Below are positions 36,891-45,832 of a stretch of 64,000 nucleotides of DNA, one piece after another. The stretch comes from an uncultured Candidatus Melainabacteria bacterium (GTDB taxonomy: Bacteria; Cyanobacteriota; Vampirovibrionia; Gastranaerophilales; Gastranaerophilaceae), in NCBI GenBank assembly GCA_934693165.1, contig CAKUUX010000011.1, positions 11,836 to 75,835 of the forward strand, given 5' to 3'. Positions within the stretch are counted from its first letter, which is position 1. Each line of letters begins with the position of its first letter. Below the pieces are notes generated by a model. It was not told where the DNA came from and did no database searches. It was given only the letters and a program-made list of their open reading frames with translations. A program made the position numbers and the translations under genes.

Positions 36891-38066
36891 TTAAAATATC
36901 CATTCTTTAATAAATTTTGCAACATTATCAAAACCAACAAGAGTACCTAAGTCTTTTGGTTGTAATTTTTTGCTGTAAATAAGAATTGGAACATATTCAC
37001 GAGTATGGTCTGTACCTGGAACAGTTGGGTCACAACCGTGGTCAGCTGTTATGATTAAGTAATCGTCTTCACCCATAGCCTCAATGAATTTTGGAACATA
37101 AGTATCAATTTCTTCAATAGCTTTACCATAACCTGCTGCATCATTTCTGTGACCAAATAACATATCTGTGTCAACTAAGTTTGTGAAAATAAATGATTTA
37201 TCAGCATTTGGAACAGCTTTATATTCAATTGATTTTAAATCCAAAGTATTGTTAATTGCTTTTAATGTTAATTCAAGACCTTCTTTATTTGAACCAGTGT
37301 GAATAGCGTGAGTTACACCTTGTTTGCAGAAGATATCTTCAATTTTACCTATAGCAATAACTGTACCGTTGTTAGCTTCAACATCTGTTAAAATAGTATC
37401 TTGATCTGGAGCTAAAACATAATCTCTTCTATCTTTACCAATACGAGTAGGTACGCCATCAACCACGTGATAAGGTCTTGCAATTACACGAGAAACTGTA
37501 ACACCAATATCATCAAACATTTTTCTAGCAATTTGACACCATTCGTACAATGTATCAAGTGGAATTAAATCAGTATCAACAGCGATTTGGAATACGCTAT
37601 CAGCACTTGTATAAACGATTGGGAATTTAGTTTTTTGGTGTTCATCATTGTAATCAACGATAACAGCAGTACCACTTGCAGCCTTATTAGCTAAAACGCC
37701 ACCACAGTTTGTTCTTTTAATAAATTCGTCAATAATTTCTTGAGGGAAACCTGTATTTGTAAAAGTTTTAAAAGCTTCTTTTAAAACGATACCAGCCATT
37801 TCCCAGTGACCAGTTGTAGTATCTTTACCGTTTGATTTTTCTTTCATTGTACCGTATTGACCAATTGGGTTTGAAACCTTTTCAATACCTTGGAAGTCTT
37901 GAATATTACCTAAACCTAATTTAGCTAAATTTGGAACATTCAAACCATTATTAAATTTACATACATTTTTTAAAGTATTGCATTCAGGAATATCACCGAA
38001 ATCTTTACAATCTGGCATTGCGCCGATACCCATTGAATCAATAACTACTACGATTGCTCTTTTCAT
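36891..38066 (-). CDS. deoB: Phosphopentomutase
   Basis: DeoB interconverts (deoxy)ribose-1-phosphate and -5-phosphate in nucleoside breakdown. The 391-residue alkaline-phosphatase-fold enzyme has metal ligands in 'VVIDSMGIGAMPD', 'DTTTGHWEMAG' and 'ITADHGCDPTVPGTDHTRE'. An in-frame ATG 30 bp upstream exists, but an AAAGGTG ribosome site and family length support 38066. With deoC it can turn deoxyribose-1-phosphate into triose and acetaldehyde. It is divergent from nusB across a gap that holds a perfect inverted repeat. Confidence 0.97.
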   Translation of the reverse strand: MKRAIVVVIDSMGIGAMPDCKDFGDIPECNTLKNVCKFNNGLNVPNLAKLGLGNIQDFQGIEKVSNPIGQYGTMKEKSNGKDTTTGHWEMAGIVLKEAFKTFTNTGFPQEIIDEFIKRTNCGGVLANKAASGTAVIVDYNDEHQKTKFPIVYTSADSVFQIAVDTDLIPLDTLYEWCQIARKMFDDIGVTVSRVIARPYHVVDGVPTRIGKDRRDYVLAPDQDTILTDVEANNGTVIAIGKIEDIFCKQGVTHAIHTGSNKEGLELTLKAINNTLDLKSIEYKAVPNADKSFIFTNLVDTDMLFGHRNDAAGYGKAIEEIDTYVPKFIEAMGEDDYLIITADHGCDPTVPGTDHTREYVPILIYSKKLQPKDLGTLVGFDNVAKFIKEWIF

Positions 38067-38113
38067 AAGTTCACCTTTCTTTAAAAATAAACACATTTAC
38101 TTTAAATTTATAT

Positions 38114-38137
38114 TATCATAAAAACATTTTTATGATA
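38114..38137. repeat. Perfect 11-bp inverted repeat between deoB and nusB
   Basis: TATCATAAAAA (38114-38124) and TTTTTATGATA (38127-38137) form a perfect palindrome with a 2-bp centre. The tight centre and lack of a following T run argue against a terminator. Its position in a divergent promoter gap suggests an operator. Confidence 0.6.
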
Positions 38138-38175
38138 GCATTAAATTATAGAGGAATTATAAAAAGAGGTAAAAC

Positions 38176-38829
38176 ATGCAAGCACGTAGAGCAGCTAGAG
38201 AATTAGCATTAATATTATTTTCACAATTTGATAAAAAGATTACAGAATATACATCAACAGACATTGATGAAATGTTATTAAAATCAGTAAGAATTTTAAC
38301 AAACAATTCATCAGAAAGTTTGCAACTAACACTTGGAAAATTAATGGAAATGAAAGAATATGTTGATGAAGTTGAAACAGAACATCCAGATAACCTTTCA
38401 AGACCAATTGAATCAAGCAATATTCCCGTGCCAATGACATCAGACTTTTCTGGAAGAATTGAAGAAATGCTAAATATTGCAGAAAACGCTTTACTTGCAT
38501 TAGAAATAGCAGAAATGGCAACGCTTGAATGCCAATCAGATGTAAAAGAATACATCAAAAAAATTGCTGATAGATACAAAGTTTACCACGAAGAAATTGA
38601 CAACTTAATCCAAGAATGTTCACAAGGTTGGGATATTTCAAGAATGGTAAGAATTGATAAAGACATCTTAAGAATTGCAATCACAGAAATGGTTTATCTC
38701 AAAGAAGCACCAATGAAAGTTGTAATTGATGAAGCTGTTGAACTTGCTAAAAAATATTCAACAGACGATTCTCCATCATTCGTAAACGGTATATTGGCAA
38801 AAGTAGTTAGAAAAGAAGAATTAAAATAG
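38176..38829 (+). CDS. nusB: Transcription antitermination factor NusB (cyanobacterial-type)
   Basis: NusB joins the Nus complex that keeps RNA polymerase processive on rRNA genes. The 217-residue protein starts 'MQARRAARELALILFSQFDK', as cyanobacterial NusB does, has a central acidic insertion (about 60-130), and ends with the core 'WDISRMVRIDKDILRIAITE' and 'VVIDEAVELAKKYSTDDSPS'. E. coli NusB is only about 140 residues. ftsY begins directly after its stop. Confidence 0.9.
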   Translation: MQARRAARELALILFSQFDKKITEYTSTDIDEMLLKSVRILTNNSSESLQLTLGKLMEMKEYVDEVETEHPDNLSRPIESSNIPVPMTSDFSGRIEEMLNIAENALLALEIAEMATLECQSDVKEYIKKIADRYKVYHEEIDNLIQECSQGWDISRMVRIDKDILRIAITEMVYLKEAPMKVVIDEAVELAKKYSTDDSPSFVNGILAKVVRKEELK

Positions 38830-39744
38830 ATGTTTGGATTTTTTTCAAATAGTATAAAAACAATAAAAGAAGCAGTTACAAATACGACAAAAAACCTTGT
38901 TACTAATGTCGTTAATAATATTGCAGAAGAGGAAGAATTTTCTGAATTTGTCTTAGACGATATGGAAGATTTATTAATCAGTGCTGATTTAGGCGTAAAT
39001 TACGCAGGCGAATTAGTTGATAAGTTAAGAAATCAAGACAAAATCAAACCTTCTGTTGTTAAACAATACTTAAAAGATGAATTTGAAAAAGTTTTAAATG
39101 AAGCAGGCTCAACTGTGCTTAACTACAAAGACGGAGAACTAAATACATATTTTATTTGTGGTGTTAATGGTGTTGGAAAAACTACATTAATTGGAAAGCT
39201 TGCTTATAGCTTCAAGCAACAAGGTAAAAAAGTTATGGTCGCTGCAGCAGACACATTTAGAGCAGCAGCAGAAGAACAACTTGATATTTGGTCAAAACGA
39301 GCAGGTGCTGAAATCATTAGACGAGATAAAGCTGATCCTGCATCTGTAGTTTATGAAGCAATTCAAAAAGCTAAAACTGAAAACTTTGACGTGCTTTTAA
39401 TTGATACAGCAGGTAGACTTCAAAACAAATTTAATTTAATGGAAGAATTGACTAAAATTAAGACAGTTCTTGATAAAAACGCTCCTGAAACATTGAGAGA
39501 AACCATTCTAGTGCTTGACGCAAACACAGGTCAAAATGGTATTTCGCAAGCAAAAATATTTACAGAAGCTGTCAATTTAACATCTGTTGCACTTACAAAA
39601 CTTGATGGTTCAGCAAAAGGTGCAATTATCCTTTCTATTGCCAAAGACCTTAAACTTCCAGTAAAGTTGGTAGGTATTGGAGAAAAAATGGAAGACTTGA
39701 AAGATTTTAATACAAAAGATTTTATAAACGCTTTATTTGAATAA
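38830..39744 (+). CDS. ftsY: Signal recognition particle receptor FtsY
   Basis: FtsY is the SRP receptor GTPase that delivers ribosomes making membrane proteins to SecYEG. The 304-residue protein has an N helical domain and a G domain with 'GVNGVGKTTLIGKLA' (G1), 'AADTFRAAAEEQLDIW', 'LIDTAGRLQNKFNLMEEL' (G3), 'TKLDGSAKG' (G4) and 'VGIGEKMEDLKDF'. The long acidic A domain of E. coli FtsY is missing, as in many bacteria. It starts the base after nusB stops and overlaps the next gene by one base. Confidence 0.96.
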   Translation: MFGFFSNSIKTIKEAVTNTTKNLVTNVVNNIAEEEEFSEFVLDDMEDLLISADLGVNYAGELVDKLRNQDKIKPSVVKQYLKDEFEKVLNEAGSTVLNYKDGELNTYFICGVNGVGKTTLIGKLAYSFKQQGKKVMVAAADTFRAAAEEQLDIWSKRAGAEIIRRDKADPASVVYEAIQKAKTENFDVLLIDTAGRLQNKFNLMEELTKIKTVLDKNAPETLRETILVLDANTGQNGISQAKIFTEAVNLTSVALTKLDGSAKGAIILSIAKDLKLPVKLVGIGEKMEDLKDFNTKDFINALFE

Positions 39745-40361
39745 TGAAAATTTTAAAAGAAACTATATCAAAAAACAAAAAGAAGATTGAATTATTAGGA
39801 AATGACAATAGCAAAAATATTCTTGTTATTGGAGTTTTTCACGGGGACGAACCACAGGGTGAATACTTAATTAACGAATACTTAAAAGAAAATGACAGCA
39901 AACTTTTGTTTATACCTTGCCTAAATCCTGATGGCAAATGCTTAAACACAAGACAAAATGCTAATAATGTTGATTTAAATAGAAACTTTCCAACAAAAAA
40001 TTGGATAAAATCAGAAGATCCACATTATTTTGGAGGAAATGAACCTGCTTGTGAGATTGAAACCAAATTTATGGTTGAAATTATCGAAGAATATAAACCA
40101 AAAGCAATATTAACAATACATTCGCCATATTGTGTGGTAAATTATGATGGAGATTGTAAACCTTTAGCAGAAGAAATTTCTAAAATTATAAATTATCCAA
40201 CTGATGATGATATTGGATATCCAACACCAGGAAGTTTTGGGACATATTGTGGAAAAGAAAGAAATATTCCAACAATTACACTTGAATTAAGTGAAGAAGC
40301 CCCAGTTGAAACATTAAAAGAACCTATGTTTAAAATTTTTAAACTTTTAGAAACTCTATAA
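39744..40361 (+). CDS. M14-family zinc peptidase, MpaA-like
   Basis: The 205-residue protein has the M14 carboxypeptidase zinc site: H33 and E36 in 'GVFHGDEPQG' and H126 in 'LTIHSPYC'. The substrate-binding 'NANNVDLNRNFP' and a late catalytic Glu in 'ITLELSEEAP' are also present. 'FHGDE', 'NPDGKCLNTRQNAN' and the small size resemble MpaA, which trims murein peptides by cutting the gamma-D-glutamyl-diaminopimelate bond. There is no signal peptide, which fits a cytoplasmic recycling role. It overlaps ftsY by one base. A succinylglutamate desuccinylase-like role is less likely. Confidence 0.8.
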   Translation: MKILKETISKNKKKIELLGNDNSKNILVIGVFHGDEPQGEYLINEYLKENDSKLLFIPCLNPDGKCLNTRQNANNVDLNRNFPTKNWIKSEDPHYFGGNEPACEIETKFMVEIIEEYKPKAILTIHSPYCVVNYDGDCKPLAEEISKIINYPTDDDIGYPTPGSFGTYCGKERNIPTITLELSEEAPVETLKEPMFKIFKLLETL

Positions 40362-40409
40362 AAATTATGATACAATCAAGAAAAAGTTAAAAAATAAGGA
40401 GATAAAATT

Positions 40410-40646
40410 ATGGCAGAAGCAAAAATTATAGCAACAGTTCCAAGAAGTGCAACAGAACAATTACAAATTTCAATCAACGAATACAAAGGTAAAAGCTACC
40501 TTGATATGAGAATTTATTACACAACAGATGACGGTGCAAACTGGCTTCCAACAAAAAAAGGTGTAACTTGCTCTCCAGAAAACTTAGACTTATTAGCAGA
40601 GGCTATTGAAGAAGCTAAAAAAGAATTTATGACAGAGGAAGAATAG
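40410..40646 (+). CDS. PC4/YdbC-like single-stranded DNA-binding protein
   Basis: The 78-residue protein matches the PC4 (Sub1) fold: 'QISINEYKGKSYLDMRIYYT', then 'WLPTKKGVTCSPENLDLLAE', a curved four-strand sheet plus helix. Eukaryotic PC4 and bacterial YdbC bind single-stranded DNA as dimers. The gene has its own extended -10 (TGATACAAT, 40368-40376) and an AAGGAG ribosome site. priA, the replication restart helicase, starts 2 bp after its stop, so a joint role at single-stranded DNA is plausible. Confidence 0.82.
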   Translation: MAEAKIIATVPRSATEQLQISINEYKGKSYLDMRIYYTTDDGANWLPTKKGVTCSPENLDLLAEAIEEAKKEFMTEEE

Positions 40647-40647
40647 T

Positions 40648-42855
40648 TTGGATAATAAATACGCCCTAGTCCTTGTAAATATTAAAGGACTGGGTGTAAA
40701 AACTTTTTCTTACATAATACCTGACGATATGAAAGATATAATTCAAATTGGTCAGGCTGTTCTTGTGCCTTTTGGAAGACAAGGCTTGATACAGGCGTTT
40801 GTTGTTGGATTTTCAAATTATTTACCAGAAGAAATCAAGGCTAAAAAGATTAATAAAATTATTGATACAACACAATTATTTAATCTTGAATATCTAAAAT
40901 TGCTAGAATGGGTTGCAAACTATTATATGACCGACTTTGTAACCGTATTAAATATGGCAATACCTTTAAAACTTTTGGATAAAAGTTCAAGAACAGAAGA
41001 TTATATTGAATTCGTAAGTAGCGAAAAAGCCACAAAAAGACAAAAGGAAATCCTTGATATATTAAAAGAAAAGGGTAAAACAAAACTTATAGATTTTGAA
41101 AAAGAAGTTAAAACAACAAGAACAACAATAAAAAAATTGATTGATATAGGTTGTATAAAGTTAACAACTGACGAAATTTATAGAAATCCATTGCAAATCT
41201 TTGAACAAAAAGTTGAACCACTATACGAACTTTCAGGAGAACAAAAAGAAGTCTATGTAAAAATCCGAGATAAAATAAATTCTGATAACAAATTTCCAAT
41301 ACTATTACACGGCGTAACTGCCTCAGGAAAGACAGAAGTATATTTTAAACTAATAAAAGACACTCTTGATAAAGGTAAAAACGTTTTATTTTTAGCTCCA
41401 GAAATTGCTTTAGCCTCTCAACTTACCAAAAGATTAACAAAAAAATTTGGAATAAACGAGGTTGCCATTTGGCATAGCTCAATTTCAGAAGGCGAACGAT
41501 ACGACGTATGGCAAAAAATTAATAGAAACGAAATTAGAATACTTGCAGGAGCACGCTCAGCAGTATTCGCACCACTAAAAAATATTGGACTAATCATTAT
41601 AGACGAAGAACACGAAAGCGCTTATAAACAAAATAATCCAGCTCCACGATATGATGCAAAAGTCATAGCTGAAAAATTAGCAGAGTTTCATAATTCTCCA
41701 ATTATACTGGGCTCGGCAACACCTGATATTGTAAGTTATTATAAGGCTAAAAACTCTGGAACGCTTTTTGAATTAATGCATAGATTCAACAATGTCCCAA
41801 TGGCAAAAACATCCATTATAAATATGCAAGAACACAAACGTTCAGCCTACAAAGGAACTATTTCAAAAATTTTAGAAACAGAAATAAAAGAAACTTTAGC
41901 CAAAAATCAACAAGTAATCATACTAGTCAATAGACGAGGATTTTCAACATTTACACAATGTCAAAGTTGTGGAACAGTTTTAGAATGTCCAAACTGTGCT
42001 ATTCCAATGGTTTGGCACACAGATGAACAAGTTTTCAAATGCCATTATTGTGGGCAAAAGATGTCTTTTCCTGATGAATGTCCTGAATGTGGGTCAAATG
42101 CACTTCACAACACAGGGCTAGGTATCCAAAAAGTTGAAATACTAATAAAAGAAATGTTTCCTGATGCAAGGATAGCAAGACTTGATAGTGATGTTTTGGT
42201 TAGAAAAAACGAGCACATCAAACTTTTAGAAAAATTTCAAGAAAAGGAAATCGATATTTTAATAGGAACACAAATGGTAGCAAAGGGGCTTGATAACCCT
42301 AATGTAACACTTGTTGGCGTTATTTCTGCTGACGCTAGTTTTAATCTACCTGATTTTAGAGCACCTGAAAGAGGGTTCCAGCTTTTAACACAAGTTGCAG
42401 GACGTGTTGGACGTGGCGAATTTACTGGAAAAGTCTTATTTCAAACATACAACCCAGAATTCTACGCCCTTGAAAGCGCTAAAGAACAAGACTACAGCGA
42501 CTTTTACAAAACAGAAATCACAGCTAGAGAAGATTTTGATTACCCTCCTTTTAGTAAAATTATTCGATTAATTTTAAGCGCAGATAATCAATTTAGAACA
42601 GAAAAATCGGCAATGGAAATCGCACTTAGATTAAGAACTCTTGTTGATAAATTCGGCATAAAAGAAAAGCTTGAAGTTTTAGGACCAACAGAGTGCGTAA
42701 TCGGAAGAATTAATGGCAAATACAGATATCAAATTTTAATAAAAAACAAGATTGAAGCGAAAGGTCACGCATTTATATCAAAATTCCTTGCTCAAATGAC
42801 TGTACCAAAAGATATTAAACTAGCAGTGGATGTTGATCCACTAGACATTCTTTAA
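40648..42855 (+). CDS. priA: Primosomal protein N' (PriA helicase)
   Basis: PriA recognises stalled forks and reloads the replicative helicase. The 735-residue protein has an N-terminal DNA-binding domain, the Walker A loop 'GVTASGKTEVYFKLI', the 'IIDEEHESAYKQ' box, and a zinc-binding segment with paired Cys ('CQSCGTVLECPNC', then 'CHYCGQKMSFPDECPECG'). A helicase C domain with 'GTQMVAKGLDNPNVTLV' follows. It starts with TTG at 40648, 2 bp after the PC4-like gene, with GAGG in that gene's last codons. The 3' end overlaps the convergent pilin-like gene by 4 bp. Confidence 0.96.
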   Translation: MDNKYALVLVNIKGLGVKTFSYIIPDDMKDIIQIGQAVLVPFGRQGLIQAFVVGFSNYLPEEIKAKKINKIIDTTQLFNLEYLKLLEWVANYYMTDFVTVLNMAIPLKLLDKSSRTEDYIEFVSSEKATKRQKEILDILKEKGKTKLIDFEKEVKTTRTTIKKLIDIGCIKLTTDEIYRNPLQIFEQKVEPLYELSGEQKEVYVKIRDKINSDNKFPILLHGVTASGKTEVYFKLIKDTLDKGKNVLFLAPEIALASQLTKRLTKKFGINEVAIWHSSISEGERYDVWQKINRNEIRILAGARSAVFAPLKNIGLIIIDEEHESAYKQNNPAPRYDAKVIAEKLAEFHNSPIILGSATPDIVSYYKAKNSGTLFELMHRFNNVPMAKTSIINMQEHKRSAYKGTISKILETEIKETLAKNQQVIILVNRRGFSTFTQCQSCGTVLECPNCAIPMVWHTDEQVFKCHYCGQKMSFPDECPECGSNALHNTGLGIQKVEILIKEMFPDARIARLDSDVLVRKNEHIKLLEKFQEKEIDILIGTQMVAKGLDNPNVTLVGVISADASFNLPDFRAPERGFQLLTQVAGRVGRGEFTGKVLFQTYNPEFYALESAKEQDYSDFYKTEITAREDFDYPPFSKIIRLILSADNQFRTEKSAMEIALRLRTLVDKFGIKEKLEVLGPTECVIGRINGKYRYQILIKNKIEAKGHAFISKFLAQMTVPKDIKLAVDVDPLDIL

Positions 42856-44117
42856 TCTCTTTTACCACGACCTCTTACGGAAACTGTCGCTTTTAATGGA
42901 ATATAGTCACAAGTAGTATTTGCAGGACATTCAACGCCCGTTGCAGGACAGTAGTTTCTGATTGGAATAAAGTTTGTACTAAAATATGAAAATACATTGT
43001 TTGCAAATTTATGATGACACATTACACGAGGAAGAGCTACCCCTGAAGAAATAATGGAGCGCACACCAGCGTTAGTCGTACTATATAAATTTGCCAACAA
43101 GAAATCACCTGTTCTCATTTTTGGAGAAATTGGAAGAACTTCGCCATTCAATAGCACATAAAACTCTAAAACATCATCATTTAAAGTATTTGTTCCAACT
43201 CTTGGCCCATCAGAATCTACAAATACAACATAATAACTTCCTGCCAAATATCTTGTGAAAGCTTCATTTAAGAAGGATTCACTTTTTGCAGAACAACTAG
43301 GATTAACTTTTATACTTTTAAATAAAACATGAAAATATTCCAAAAGAGGAACAGCAGGATATCTTCTTATTGCTTGACCTGTATTTGCACAAGATGGACA
43401 TTCTGCAATATTTCTAAAATACAAAGCTATATTACCAGAATAAGTCGTTGACCAAGGTGCAATAGGCGCAGCCTTTGCTTCAATAGGACTACACAAAAAT
43501 CCTATTTCATTAAATCTATTACAATTTGTGTCACCTGTTGCAGAAGAAGGTAAACCATTCAAACATTTTAAATCGTTCTTAAAGTTATCATTAACAATAC
43601 CTGTTAGAGCAACATCTCTCATCCCAAAAGAATATGCAGTTGGAGAAATATATAACGTCATACCGTTTGATAAATACAACGTAGGTTTAACATTATCTTC
43701 ATTGAAATATCCAGCCGTTTGGCAATTATCACAAGTAAAAGTCGGACCAGCTTCACTTTCAAGAACATTAAAATGTTCAATTAATCTATCATAAAACCCA
43801 CCATTAATGTGAGTTGCAGGCATACCATTTACACCTAAAATATCTGGCAAATATGAACCTGATTCTGTCGTTTTATAAACAGGTGAAATCATTTTGTAAT
43901 TATAAGTATCTTCAATCAAAACACCGTCACTTACTGCAGAACTAGCTATTTTGGTTAAATTATTCCACGCAGCGTATGCTCTTACTCTTTTTGCATAGTT
44001 AAATTTACTTTCAGTAATGCTTTTAGACGCAAGTATAACCAAGCTCATAATAACAAGCGCAATAATAACTTCGGCTTGAGATATGGCTAAAAATTTACGT
44101 CCAAATTTCTTTATCAT
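42852..44117 (-). CDS. Large cysteine-rich type IV pilin-like protein
   Basis: The 421-residue product has a prepilin-like start: a short basic leader, then 'A|ISQAEVIIALVIMSLVIL', with Glu at +5 if cleavage follows A11. Most prepilins have Gly at -1; Ala here is unusual. The rest is a large extracellular domain rich in cysteines, such as 'CDNCQ', 'CPSC' and 'CPATGVECPANTTC', probably disulphide-linked. Typical major pilins are 130-200 residues, so this may be a minor pilin or tip adhesin. It is followed by DUF3326 upstream on the same strand with a 4-bp overlap. No other pilus gene is in the window. Confidence 0.68.
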   Translation of the reverse strand: MIKKFGRKFLAISQAEVIIALVIMSLVILASKSITESKFNYAKRVRAYAAWNNLTKIASSAVSDGVLIEDTYNYKMISPVYKTTESGSYLPDILGVNGMPATHINGGFYDRLIEHFNVLESEAGPTFTCDNCQTAGYFNEDNVKPTLYLSNGMTLYISPTAYSFGMRDVALTGIVNDNFKNDLKCLNGLPSSATGDTNCNRFNEIGFLCSPIEAKAAPIAPWSTTYSGNIALYFRNIAECPSCANTGQAIRRYPAVPLLEYFHVLFKSIKVNPSCSAKSESFLNEAFTRYLAGSYYVVFVDSDGPRVGTNTLNDDVLEFYVLLNGEVLPISPKMRTGDFLLANLYSTTNAGVRSIISSGVALPRVMCHHKFANNVFSYFSTNFIPIRNYCPATGVECPANTTCDYIPLKATVSVRGRGKRD

Positions 44118-45094
44118 AAAGATTTTACTTGCTCCAATGCTTCATCATAAGTATTTACGTATATTATACCACTTTTGCCAAACAAGTTCTCATTTGTAAT
44201 ATTTAATACAGTCTTATTTTCACCTATTGCAAAAACTTTTATACTGTTATTTAAAGCTTCAAATACAGGTATAGAGCCTAAACAATTGCAAGGAACAACA
44301 AGATAATCCACATCCTTTAATGTAATAGTTTTCTCTTCAAACTGAGTAATTAAAGGAGCATTTGATAACCCAATCAAAATACAAGGTAAAAATGTTGGAG
44401 TAATATATTCGGAAGACGCTCTTTTGTCAACGATTTCTGGATATATTTGATAATCACAAAACGCAGGAGAATGAGCACAAGGGACTTTTAATTCTTTTGA
44501 AATATAGTGTGAAATAATAGCTTCAACACCACCTATAGGATCAACTCCACCATTTTGAGCATAATTTTCATCATTACAGTCATCAAACAAACAGCATATT
44601 GCAAGCGCAGTACAACCCATATTTAATAGTTTTTGACCTGCTTTTTTAATTGTTTCAATATTGTTAACTTTTCCCATTGAAATCCCGTGTTCATTTACAA
44701 AGAAATCAACTCCAACTTCATCTTCGGTAACTTCATAATGAGGAATTTCAATACCATAGACAGATTTTACAGCATTTATGGTATTAATATGAACATTTAA
44801 AACATCTTGAGGAATTGCTCTATCAAAAATAACCCCGATTTTGTTATTTTTAGAAGGAATTAAAGAAATTTCTCTTTTAAAAAAACTATCTAAAGAAAAA
44901 CCTTCAACATAGAGCATATTTTCAGTAATACCAGAAAAACATCCTGCATTTACCACATTTGGATTTACTATAAGTTTTGAAACATCAGCGAATTTTCTAG
45001 CATAAGGACTAGCATCCCCTGCAAACCCACCAATTGATGCGCCAATACCCGTTGGAACAATAAAAGCGCCTAATTTTTCACCATTTTTTAACAT
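44114..45094 (-). CDS. DUF3326 family protein
   Basis: The 326-residue protein begins 'VPTGIGASIGGFAGDASPYA' and carries 'NPNVVNAGCFSG', 'CCLFDDCNDENYAQNGGVDP' and 'PCAHSPAF', which I recognise as the DUF3326 family found in cyanobacteria and plants. The function is unknown. Conserved Cys, His and acidic residues suggest an enzyme. No signal peptide is seen. It overlaps the following pilin-like gene by 4 bp, although their functions look unrelated. The family identification rests on recall. Confidence 0.65.
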   Translation of the reverse strand: MLKNGEKLGAFIVPTGIGASIGGFAGDASPYARKFADVSKLIVNPNVVNAGCFSGITENMLYVEGFSLDSFFKREISLIPSKNNKIGVIFDRAIPQDVLNVHINTINAVKSVYGIEIPHYEVTEDEVGVDFFVNEHGISMGKVNNIETIKKAGQKLLNMGCTALAICCLFDDCNDENYAQNGGVDPIGGVEAIISHYISKELKVPCAHSPAFCDYQIYPEIVDKRASSEYITPTFLPCILIGLSNAPLITQFEEKTITLKDVDYLVVPCNCLGSIPVFEALNNSIKVFAIGENKTVLNITNENLFGKSGIIYVNTYDEALEQVKSL

Positions 45095-45108
45095 AAAAAA
45101 ATTATATC

Positions 45109-45133
45109 AAAAAAAAACGAGGCATTCGCCTCG
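45109..45133 (-). terminator. Rho-independent terminator downstream of the 45165 gene
   Basis: On the minus strand a 6-bp GC-rich stem (CGAGGC with GCCTCG) and a 4-nt loop run into nine T. It follows the stop at 45165 and separates that gene from DUF3326. Confidence 0.85.
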
Positions 45134-45164
45134 ATTTTGAAAATTTGTATGAAATAGAAGATAA

Positions 45165-45659
45165 TTAAGATTTGTAACCATAAGTATGTGAAGCGGCAAT
45201 GTTGCTTTCCACCATCTTTTGGTAATTATCAATATTAGTTTGTAATAACGCATTTTGAGTTTCTTCGCTATCAACTTTCATTTGCCAAACTTGTTCATCA
45301 GCAGAAATTTCAGCTAAAGCTTTTTCTTGTTCATTATTTGTTGCATCTATTTCTGCTTCAATTTCTTTTAATAATGCATCCATATTTTTAGAAGAGAATT
45401 CAAAACTTTCACCATTAACTTCATCAAGAACTTCTCTTGTTAAACTTTGATTATCGTTTTGATTAGGATCTTTAGCATTTAATGCTCTTGCTTGCGCTGC
45501 TTTTAAGTTAGCAATTTTTTCACCAAAAATATTTGAAACATCACTTGAATTTTGTGTTGCTTCTAGCAATTCGTTTTGGTATGTAATCAACTTATAATCA
45601 GAATCACATTTCATCATTTTATAAGTTTGTAATAAACACAATGCTCCAGCGTAAGCCAT
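45165..45659 (-). CDS. Unknown helical protein
   Basis: I do not recognise this 164-residue protein. It starts 'MAYAGALCLLQTYKMMKCDS' and is otherwise polar, acidic and predicted helical, with long Glu/Ala/Asn-rich segments and a C-terminus ending 'AASHTYGYKS'. There is no Sec signal peptide. The ATG at 45659 is preferred over one 57 bp upstream because AGAGGTG lies just before it. It is a single-gene unit with its own terminator. Its promoter region shares two elements with the 50153 gene. A non-Sec exported structural protein is possible, but this is a guess. Confidence 0.6.
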   Translation of the reverse strand: MAYAGALCLLQTYKMMKCDSDYKLITYQNELLEATQNSSDVSNIFGEKIANLKAAQARALNAKDPNQNDNQSLTREVLDEVNGESFEFSSKNMDALLKEIEAEIDATNNEQEKALAEISADEQVWQMKVDSEETQNALLQTNIDNYQKMVESNIAASHTYGYKS

Positions 45660-45720
45660 ATACACCTCTTCTATTTCTACACTTATATAAAAACATTTCG
45701 ATTTGTCTGATTTCAAAAAC

Positions 45721-45736
45721 TGTATTTTTTGTTACA
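45721..45736 (-). promoter_or_regulatory. Candidate operator shared with the 50153 gene
   Basis: On the minus strand the site reads TGTAACAAAAAATACA, an imperfect dyad, about 60 bp upstream of the 45659 ATG. A nearly identical site, TGTAACAAAATATTACA, lies upstream of the 50153 gene. Both genes also share TATATA(A/T)GTGTAG nearer the start (here 45677-45690). Confidence 0.4.
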
Positions 45737-45832
45737 TTTGTTTACAAAAAACACAAATACCCACTTTAACTATATAAATCCTTTTATGCTTATAATACAA
45801 TTAATAATAAAAATAATAGGAGTACCCTGATT

